Source of the DNA: CAZAQB01 sp964487155
Lineage (GTDB): Bacteria > Pseudomonadota > Gammaproteobacteria > Nitrococcales > Nitrococcaceae
Direction: 5' to 3'
Length of the DNA: 11,247 nucleotides
NCBI GenBank assembly: GCA_964487155.1
Contig: CAZAQB010000109.1
Coordinates: forward strand, 1-11,247
Shown here: one piece after another, positions 6,314-11,247 of the stretch
How the letters are laid out: every line of letters begins with the position of its first letter
How positions within the stretch are numbered: the stretch's first letter is position 1
Notes under the pieces: model-generated
The model's database searches: none
Seen by the model: only the letters and a program-made list of their open reading frames with translations
What the model was told of the DNA's origin: nothing
Program-made: the position numbers and the translations under genes

Positions 6314-6763
6314 ATGGACGTGATTCTGCTTGAGAAAGTCGAAAACCTGGGGGGGCTTGGCGATGTCGTCAAGGTGCGGCCCGGTTACGGGCGCAACTTC
6401 CTGATCCCCCATGGCAAGGCCAAGCCGGCCACGGCGGAGAACATCAAGTTCTACGAGGAGAAGCGGGCGGAGTTCGAGCGCCGCGCCGCCGAGACCCTGG
6501 CGGCCGCCCAGGCCCGGGCGCAGCAGCTCACCGGCCTGGCGGTGACCATCCCCGCGAAGGCCGGCGACGAGGGCCGGCTGTTCGGTTCGGTGGGCACCAG
6601 CGACGTGGCCGATGCGGTCACTGCGGCCGGTGTGCCGGTGGACCGCCACGAGGTGCGCATGCCGGAGGGGCCGCTGCGGGCCTGCGGCGAGTATGAGGTC
6701 GAGCTGCACCTGCACACCGACGTGGACGCCAGCGTGCAGGTCCACGTGGTGCCGGAGGAGTAG
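6314..6763 (+). CDS. rplI: 50S ribosomal protein L9
   Basis: A 149-residue protein, the same length as E. coli L9, which binds 23S rRNA near the L1 stalk and reaches out from the ribosome by a long helix. The N-terminal domain (1 to about 50) starts MDVILLEKVENLGGLGDVV and holds GYGRNFLIPHGKA. The connecting helix, rich in Ala, Glu and Arg, spans about 41-74. The C-terminal domain has KAGDEGRLFGSVGTSDVADA. The frame is open further upstream to a GTG at 6233, but those 27 residues are not L9-like, and the ATG at 6314 gives the conserved start. The ribosome-binding site is weak (GGATTGG). It is the last gene of the ribosomal-protein group. Confidence 0.97.
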   Translation: MDVILLEKVENLGGLGDVVKVRPGYGRNFLIPHGKAKPATAENIKFYEEKRAEFERRAAETLAAAQARAQQLTGLAVTIPAKAGDEGRLFGSVGTSDVADAVTAAGVPVDRHEVRMPEGPLRACGEYEVELHLHTDVDASVQVHVVPEE

Positions 6764-6829
6764 CAGCCAGGCGGACTCAGGCTGCCATCCCCCCGGTCCA
6801 ACGCGGCAGTCAGCCAGTCCCCTGCAGGC

Positions 6830-6847
6830 CCGGCCGGTGTCGGCCGG
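6830..6847 (+). other. Strong hairpin between rplI and dnaB
   Basis: CCGGCCG (6830-6836) and CGGCCGG (6841-6847) form a perfect 7-bp all-GC stem with a GTGT loop. The stem begins 66 bases after the rplI stop and ends 33 bases before the dnaB start. It has no T-run, so a true intrinsic terminator is doubtful. It could reduce read-through from the ribosomal-protein genes into dnaB. No clear promoter for dnaB is visible in 6764-6880. Confidence 0.4.
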
Positions 6848-6880
6848 CCCGCGTTCCAATAGTGGGGGAGGAGGACACCG

Positions 6881-8266
6881 ATGGCCGAAGTCCGCCCCCA
6901 GGGCACGTCCACGGATCCGCTCAAGATCCCCCCCCACTCACTGGAGGCGGAGCAGGCTGTGCTGGGCGGCCTGATGGTGGACAACGACGCCTGGGACCGG
7001 GTGGCCGAGCAGGTGGCGGAGGGCGACTTCTACCGCCGCGACCACCGCCTGCTGTTCCGGGCCATGGCGGAACTGGCGGAGGCCAGCCAGCCGGTGGACA
7101 TGCTCACCGTGTCCGACTGGCTGAAGCGCTCGGACCTGCTGGAGGAGGCAGGCGGCCTGCATTACATCGGCCTGCTGGCCCAGGAGACTCCCAGCGCCGC
7201 CAACATCAAGGCCTACGCAGCCATCGTCCGCGAGAAATCGGTGCTGCGCCAGCTCATCGCGGCCGGCACCGAGGTGGCCACCAGCGGCTACCAGCCCGAG
7301 GGGCGCGGCGTGCCGGAGCTGCTGGACGAGGCCGAAAGGCGCATCTTCAGCATCGCCGAGCAGACCTTCCGCGGCCAGGCGGGGCCGGTGCCCATCAAGA
7401 CCATACTCCCGGATGTGGTGGACAAGCTGGACGAGCTGTTCGCCCACCAGGGGGAGGTGACCGGGGTGGCCACCGGTTTTGCCGACTTCGACCGCGTGAC
7501 CTCCGGCCTGCAGAGCGGCGACCTGATCATCGTTGCCGGCCGTCCCTCCATGGGCAAGACCTCGTTTGCCATGAACATCGCCGAGCACGTCGCCCTCAGT
7601 GGGTCGAAGCCGGTGGTGGTGTTCAGCATGGAGATGCCCGGCGACTCGCTGGTGCTGCGCATGCTGGCGAGCCTGGGCCGGGTGGAGCTGCAGAAGGTCC
7701 GCTCCGGCCAGCTGGAGGGCGACGACTGGAGCCGGCTCACCAGCACCATGACCCTGCTGGGGGAGGCGAAGCTGTTCATCGACGACGGGGCGGCGCTCAG
7801 CCCCCACGAAGTGCGGGCCCGGGCCCGGCGCCTGGCCCGGGAGCACGACCTGGGCCTGATCGTGGTGGACTACCTGCAGCTGATGCAGGTGCCCGGCTTC
7901 CGGGAGAACCGTACCGCCGAGATCTCGGAGATCTCCCGTTCCCTGAAGGCGCTGGCCAAGGATCTCAACCTGCCGGTGATCGCCCTGTCGCAGCTCAACC
8001 GCAGCCTGGAGCAGCGGCCCAACAAGCGCCCGGTGATGTCGGACCTGCGCGAATCCGGCGCCATCGAGCAGGACGCCGACCTGATCAGCTTCATCTACCG
8101 GGACGAGGTCTACCACCCCGACACCGCCGAGAAGGGCAAGGCCGAGCTCATCATCGGCAAGCATCGTAACGGCCCCATCGGCACCGTGCCGCTGACCTTC
8201 CTGGGCCGCTACACCCGCTTCGAGAGCTATATCGAAGACGTCTACGGCGGCGAGGTCTATTCGTGA
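6881..8266 (+). CDS. dnaB: Replicative DNA helicase DnaB
   Basis: A 461-residue helicase (E. coli 471) that forms the hexamer unwinding the fork 5' to 3' and binds DnaG primase. The N-terminal domain (about 17-118) starts after KIPPHSLEAEQAVLGGLM; a linker region (about 150-190) follows; the RecA-like motor is about 195-457. Walker A GRPSMGKT is at 220-227 with K226. The probable catalytic Glu is E251 in FSMEMP. Walker B is IVVDYLQLM with D330. KHRNGPIG near 427-434 holds the likely arginine finger R429. A strong GGAGGAGG (6867-6874) precedes the ATG by 6 bases. No intein interrupts the ATPase motifs, a frequent insertion site in DnaB. alr overlaps its stop by 4 bases, so the two are translated together. 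Confidence 0.97.
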   Translation: MAEVRPQGTSTDPLKIPPHSLEAEQAVLGGLMVDNDAWDRVAEQVAEGDFYRRDHRLLFRAMAELAEASQPVDMLTVSDWLKRSDLLEEAGGLHYIGLLAQETPSAANIKAYAAIVREKSVLRQLIAAGTEVATSGYQPEGRGVPELLDEAERRIFSIAEQTFRGQAGPVPIKTILPDVVDKLDELFAHQGEVTGVATGFADFDRVTSGLQSGDLIIVAGRPSMGKTSFAMNIAEHVALSGSKPVVVFSMEMPGDSLVLRMLASLGRVELQKVRSGQLEGDDWSRLTSTMTLLGEAKLFIDDGAALSPHEVRARARRLAREHDLGLIVVDYLQLMQVPGFRENRTAEISEISRSLKALAKDLNLPVIALSQLNRSLEQRPNKRPVMSDLRESGAIEQDADLISFIYRDEVYHPDTAEKGKAELIIGKHRNGPIGTVPLTFLGRYTRFESYIEDVYGGEVYS

Positions 8267-9351
8267 CCCGCTGGGCCCGGGCCACCGTGGACCTGGGCGC
8301 GCTGCGGTCCAACCTGGAGCAGGCGCGCTGCCGGGCCGCGCATTCCCGGGTGATGGCCGTGGTGAAGGCGGACGGCTACGGGCACGGGCTCGCCGCCGTG
8401 AGCCAGGCTCTGGCCGGGGCCGATGCCCTGGCGGTGAGCTGCCTGGAGGAGGCCGAGGTGGTGCGTGCCGCCGGCGCCTCCGCGCGCCTGGTGCTGCTGG
8501 AGGGCATGTTCGGCGCCGACGAGCTGGGCCTGCTGGATGCCCTGTGGTGCGACGCGGTGATCCACAGCGACTGGCAGCTCGAACTGCTGCGCAGCCGGCA
8601 GCCGCGGCGGGCCATGGACGTTTGGCTCAAGGTGGAGACCGGCATGCATCGCCTGGGTTTCCCTGCCGAGGCAGTGCCCGAGGCCTGGCGCCGGCTGCGC
8701 GAGTGCCCCGGCATCGGCCAGGTGCGGTTCCTGACCCACCTGGCCTGCGCCGACGACCGCGATGACGCCACCACCCGGCAGCAGTGCGAGACCCTGGAGC
8801 GCGCCTGCGCCGGCCTGCCCGGCGAGCGCAGTCTGGCCAACTCCGCCGGCCTGCTGGGCTGGCCCGAGGCCCACGCTGACTGGGTCCGACCCGGGGTCAT
8901 GCTGTACGGGGTCGATCCATTCGCCGACGGCCGGCCGCGGGAGCCCCTGGAGCCGGTAATGACCCTGGAAGCCCGGCTCATCGCCCGCAATTTCTGCCGC
9001 CGGGGCGAGGCCGTGGGCTACGGTGGCACTTGGCGTGCTCCGGAGGACCTGGATCTCGGCATCGTCTCCATCGGCTACGGCGACGGCTACCCCCGCCATG
9101 CCCCCTCCGGCACGCCGGTGCTGCTGGCCACCGGCCGGGCGCCGCTGGTGGGCCGGGTGTCCATGGACATGCTCTGCATCGACCTGCGGGGCCACCCCCA
9201 GGCCCGGCCCGGCGAGCGCGTGGTGCTCTGGGGCCCGGGCCTGCCGGTGGAAGAGGTGGCGCAGCACTGCGGCACCATCGGCTACGAGCTGCTGTGCCGG
9301 CTCACCCCCCGGGTGCGGCGCCACTACCGGGAGGCGGCCATTGGCCCGTAG
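8263..9351 (+). CDS. alr: Alanine racemase, biosynthetic
   Basis: A 362-residue PLP enzyme (E. coli Alr 359) that interconverts L- and D-alanine for peptidoglycan precursors in the cytoplasm. The N-terminal TIM barrel carries the PLP lysine K35 in AVVKADGYGHG. The C-terminal beta domain carries the catalytic Tyr Y272 in SIGYGDGYPR and the conserved VGRVSMDM segment. Both catalytic residues are intact. The start is GTG at 8263, sharing GTGA with the dnaB stop. Alr follows dnaB in E. coli too, so the pair is old. The end overlaps the radA start. It could equally be a dadX-type catabolic racemase by sequence, but there is no dadA beside it. Confidence 0.95.
   Translation: MTRWARATVDLGALRSNLEQARCRAAHSRVMAVVKADGYGHGLAAVSQALAGADALAVSCLEEAEVVRAAGASARLVLLEGMFGADELGLLDALWCDAVIHSDWQLELLRSRQPRRAMDVWLKVETGMHRLGFPAEAVPEAWRRLRECPGIGQVRFLTHLACADDRDDATTRQQCETLERACAGLPGERSLANSAGLLGWPEAHADWVRPGVMLYGVDPFADGRPREPLEPVMTLEARLIARNFCRRGEAVGYGGTWRAPEDLDLGIVSIGYGDGYPRHAPSGTPVLLATGRAPLVGRVSMDMLCIDLRGHPQARPGERVVLWGPGLPVEEVAQHCGTIGYELLCRLTPRVRRHYREAAIGP
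9329..9343 (+). promoter_or_regulatory. Ribosome-binding site and TTG start of radA
   Basis: GGGAGG (9329-9334) lies 6 bases before TTG (9341-9343), inside the end of alr. This settles the radA start: the TTG gives MARSRTQFVC, the standard RadA N-terminus. The open frame upstream of it overlaps alr and is not RadA-like. Confidence 0.85.
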
Positions 9352-10702
9352 CCGTACCCAGTTCGTGTGCCGGGAGTGCGGTGCCGAGACCCCCCAGTGG
9401 GCCGGCCAGTGCCCCGCCTGCGGCGCCTGGAACACGCTGGAGGAATCCATCGCCGCGGTGCCGGCCGCCCGGGCCTCCCGGGGCCAGGTGGCCGGTGATG
9501 CCGGGGTGCGCCGTCTCTCGGAGGTCACCCTGGAGCGTGAAACCCGCTTCAGTTCCGGCCTGGGCGAGCTGGACCGGGTACTGGGTGGCGGCCTGGTGGA
9601 GGGGGCGGTGGTGCTGCTGGGCGGCGAGCCGGGCATCGGCAAGTCCACCCTGCTGGCCCAGTGCGTGGCCCGCTTGCCGGCGTCCCACCCGGCGCTGTAT
9701 GTCACCGGCGAGGAGTCCCTGCGCCAGGTCGCCCTGCGGGCCCGCCGCCTGGGCCTGCAGGGGGACACCATCCGGCTGCAGGCGGAGACCTCGGTGGAGG
9801 CCATCCTGCAGGCGGCCCAGACCGAGCGCCCGGGGGTGCTGGTGGTGGACTCGGTGCAGACCATCCACAGCGGGGCGCTGGGCTCGGCGCCGGGGTCCGT
9901 CGCCCAGGTGCGCGAATGCGCCGCACAGCTGGTGCGCTTCGCCAAGGCCAGCGGCACGGTGCTGTTCCTGATCGGGCACGTCACCAAGGAGGGCCAGCTC
10001 GCCGGCCCCCGGGTGCTGGAGCACATGGTGGACACCGTGCTCTATTTCGAGAGCGACGCCGGTAGCCGCTACCGGCTGCTGCGGGCGGTGAAGAACCGCT
10101 TCGGCGCCGCCAACGAGCTCGGCGTGTTCGCCATGGCCGAGGACGGCCTGCGCGAGGTGCGCAACCCCTCGGCCATCTTCCTCTCCCGCCACGACACGCC
10201 GGTGGCGGGTAGCGCGGTGCTGGTGGCCCGGGAGGGCACCCGGCCGCTGCTGGTGGAGGTCCAGGCGCTGGTGGCCGACGCCGTGCTCTCGGCGCCCCGG
10301 CGGGTTGCGGTGGGCGTGGACGCGAGCCGCATGGCCATGCTGCTGGCGGTGCTGCATCGCCATGGCGGGGTGGCCACCCAGGGCCTGGATGTGTTCGTCA
10401 ACGTGGTGGGCGGGGTGCGGGTGGTGGAGACCGCCAGCGACCTGCCGCTGCTGATGAGCGTGCTCTCCAGCCTCCGGGACCGGCCCATCGACCCCCACTG
10501 GGTGCTGTTCGGCGAGGTGGGTCTGGCCGGCGAGATCCGCCCGGTGCCCAATGGGGCGGAACGCCTCCAGGAGGCTGCCAAGCACGGCTTCCGCCGGGCC
10601 CTGGTGCCCGCCAAGAACCGCCCCCGGGACGGCCGCGGCCTGGGCGGGCTGGAGGTGGTGGGGGTGGAGCGGCTGGACCGGGCCATGGAGGCCCTGGGCT
10701 GA
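9341..10702 (+). CDS. radA: DNA repair protein RadA (Sms)
   Basis: A 453-residue protein (E. coli 460) that acts with RecA in recombinational repair, driving branch migration as a DnaB-like ring helicase. The N-terminal C4 zinc finger has C10, C13, C24 and C27 in CRECG...CPACG. The RecA-like ATPase has Walker A GGEPGIGKST (94-103, K101) and Walker B VVDSVQ with D170. The RadA-specific KNRFG motif is at 251-255. The C-terminal Lon-protease-like domain spans about 285-453 (LVEVQALVADAV, later WVLFGEVGLAGEIRPV); it is not expected to cut peptides. It starts at a TTG that overlaps the end of alr by 11 bases, with a strong GGGAGG ahead. It appears to be the last gene of dnaB-alr-radA. No T-rich terminator follows its stop. 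Confidence 0.96.
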   Translation: MARSRTQFVCRECGAETPQWAGQCPACGAWNTLEESIAAVPAARASRGQVAGDAGVRRLSEVTLERETRFSSGLGELDRVLGGGLVEGAVVLLGGEPGIGKSTLLAQCVARLPASHPALYVTGEESLRQVALRARRLGLQGDTIRLQAETSVEAILQAAQTERPGVLVVDSVQTIHSGALGSAPGSVAQVRECAAQLVRFAKASGTVLFLIGHVTKEGQLAGPRVLEHMVDTVLYFESDAGSRYRLLRAVKNRFGAANELGVFAMAEDGLREVRNPSAIFLSRHDTPVAGSAVLVAREGTRPLLVEVQALVADAVLSAPRRVAVGVDASRMAMLLAVLHRHGGVATQGLDVFVNVVGGVRVVETASDLPLLMSVLSSLRDRPIDPHWVLFGEVGLAGEIRPVPNGAERLQEAAKHGFRRALVPAKNRPRDGRGLGGLEVVGVERLDRAMEALG

Positions 10703-10889
10703 GGACCTGGGTGCGCCGCATTGGGCCGGGCTGGGTTTGGGAGCTTCAGCCACAGATGAACACGGATGGACTCGGATGGGGCCCGGGTAGAATCCGGCAG
10801 CCCGGTCGCCGGAGTCCATGGAGCCGCATCGGCCTCGGAAGGTGTTTACAGTGTATTGGCGTTGTCGCCGGCCGTGAGGTTGGCCGCAG

Positions 10890-10922
10890 CCCGCCGTAGG
10901 GCACGTTGCGGAGAAACGTGCC
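10890..10922 (+). repeat. REP-like hairpin 1 with GTAG head
   Basis: CCCGCCGTAG (10890-10899) is followed by a perfect 8-bp stem GGCACGTT/AACGTGCC with loop GCGGAGA (10900-10922). A GTAG tetranucleotide just 5' of an imperfect or perfect hairpin is the mark of REP sequences mobilised by RAYT (TnpA-REP) proteins. No RAYT gene is in the window. Confidence 0.7.
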
Positions 10923-11002
10923 ATCGGGCGGTGGCATGGGCGCCTTGATTGGGCTTGGAAGGGGGCCCGGGCAGAACCGCGTTGGCGCCTGCGACGCTGG
11001 CA

Positions 11003-11036
11003 CCCACGTTTCTTCGCAACGTGGGGCTACGGCGGG
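11003..11036 (-). repeat. REP-like hairpin 2 with GTAG head, opposite orientation
   Basis: On the minus strand CCCGCCGTAG (11036-11027), one C, then the perfect stem CCCACGTT/AACGTGGG with loop GCGAAGA. The core CACGTTGCG(A)AGAAACGTG matches hairpin 1 at 18 of 19 positions. The outer two stem pairs are CC:GG here and GG:CC in hairpin 1, so both sides changed together. The two units face each other 80 bases apart, the arrangement of a BIME. Confidence 0.7.
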
Positions 11037-11167
11037 TAGCGTCTCGGGCCGTGCAGCGCCGGCGAACTGTTTGGAGGGCACCTGAAGTGTTGTAAACACC
11101 CTCTTACGTCACGGAGACTCATCCGTGTGCATCCGTGTGCATCCGTGGCTAACCACCCGGCCGCAGT

Positions 11168-11247
11168 TCACCCCGCCATCAACTCCCCCAGCTCCCGCTC
11201 CAGCAGCCGGGAATCCCCAAGGTGCAGTTCCACCAGGCGGCGCAGAT
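11168..11247 (-). CDS. C-terminal end of an unidentified protein (runs off right edge)
   Basis: On the minus strand one frame enters from the right edge and reads 25 residues, LRRLVELHLGDSRLLEREL then GELMAG, to a TGA at 11170-11168. It has strong G/C at third positions and an amphipathic, Leu/Glu/Arg-rich helical character like the end of a real soluble protein. The two other minus-strand frames are much less protein-like. The family cannot be told from so short a piece. It would converge on radA, with element 2 between the two gene ends. Confidence 0.5.
   Translation of the reverse strand, partial: LRRLVELHLGDSRLLERELGELMAG

Larger units (their letters stand above)
10841..11100. repeat. 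Inner 10-bp inverted repeat GGTGTTTACA / TGTAAACACC
   Basis: GGTGTTTACA at 10841-10850 and its exact reverse complement at 11091-11100 bound 260 bp inside element 2. They surround the two REP-like hairpins roughly symmetrically. They are AT-rich against the GC-rich background, which makes a chance perfect match less likely. They could be the ends of an inner element or the decayed remains of longer arms. Confidence 0.6.
10748..11150. repeat. Inverted-repeat element 2 (403 bp, 30-bp ends)
   Basis: The left end 10748-10777 (starting AGCCACAGATGAACACG) and the right end 11121-11150 (two exact copies of ATCCGTGTGC, then ATCCGTGGCT) are inverted copies matching at 26 of 30 positions. They are the same type as the ends of the 183-bp element at 3879-4061, with a 10-base unit near GATGAACACG. 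The element fills most of the 465-base stretch without a gene between the radA stop and the right-edge gene. I see no credible open frame inside. It contains nested structure: the GGTGTTTACA inverted repeat and two REP-like hairpins. Confidence 0.85.

Noticed and set aside
7502..8180. Possible intein in dnaB
   Set aside because: The motor domain is continuous, normal length for the family, and Walker A, Walker B and the Arg-finger region are uninterrupted.
9023..9340. Upstream extension of radA by 106 codons
   Set aside because: This part overlaps alr in another frame and is not RadA-like. GGGAGG plus TTG at 9341 gives the known N-terminus just before the zinc finger.
8257..10924. Two long minus-strand open frames (592 and 540 codons) opposite alr and radA
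   Set aside because: They are shadows of alr and radA in GC-rich DNA. Both plus-strand genes have intact catalytic motifs and good starts.
11121..11150. 10-base direct repeats resembling a tiny CRISPR array
   Set aside because: The units are head-to-tail with no spacers, too short, and have an inverted partner at 10748-10777, so they are the end of a repeat element. No cas gene is present.

Overview
The window is very GC-rich DNA from a gammaproteobacterium. The gene set is core housekeeping: rnr-rlmB, rpsF-priB-rpsR-(DUF2232)-rplI, then dnaB-alr-radA. PriB in the S6/S18 operon and a DUF2232 membrane protein before L9 fit Gammaproteobacteria. The high GC suggests a halophilic or alkaliphilic Ectothiorhodospiraceae-type organism, but that is inference and no species is claimed.

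Layout. Positions 1-250 (minus) hold the 5' end of an unrecognised exported protein. A tRNA-Leu(CAG) lies at 519-605 (minus) with its own consensus-like promoter at 642-670. From 766 every complete gene is on the plus strand. rnr (RNase R) and rlmB (23S rRNA 2'-O-ribose methyltransferase) are 1 base apart. A 378-base gap follows, holding a 183-bp inverted-repeat element and a good sigma70-type promoter (4099-4127). That promoter drives rpsF (S6), priB (primosomal protein N), rpsR (S18), a DUF2232 membrane protein and rplI (L9). After a 117-base gap with a strong hairpin come dnaB, alr and radA, which overlap one another. The last part (10703-11167) has no gene. It is mostly a 403-bp inverted-repeat element with the same type of 30-bp ends as the first. 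A minus-strand coding fragment enters at the right edge.

Function. RNase R and RlmB act in RNA turnover and ribosome maturation. S6, S18 and L9 are ribosomal proteins. PriB, DnaB and RadA act in replication restart, fork unwinding and recombination. Alr makes D-alanine for peptidoglycan. tRNA-Leu(CAG) reads CUG, which is very frequent in these genes. Starts are often non-ATG (GTG for rlmB, priB and alr; TTG for radA), and tight spacing suggests translational coupling.

The protein-coding part shows no new enzymatic system. The least ordinary content is the repeat DNA. There are two elements with related 30-bp inverted ends made of a 10-base unit. The larger one contains, nested inside, a 10-bp inverted repeat and a pair of oppositely oriented REP-like hairpins with GTAG heads, whose stems differ by compensated base pairs.
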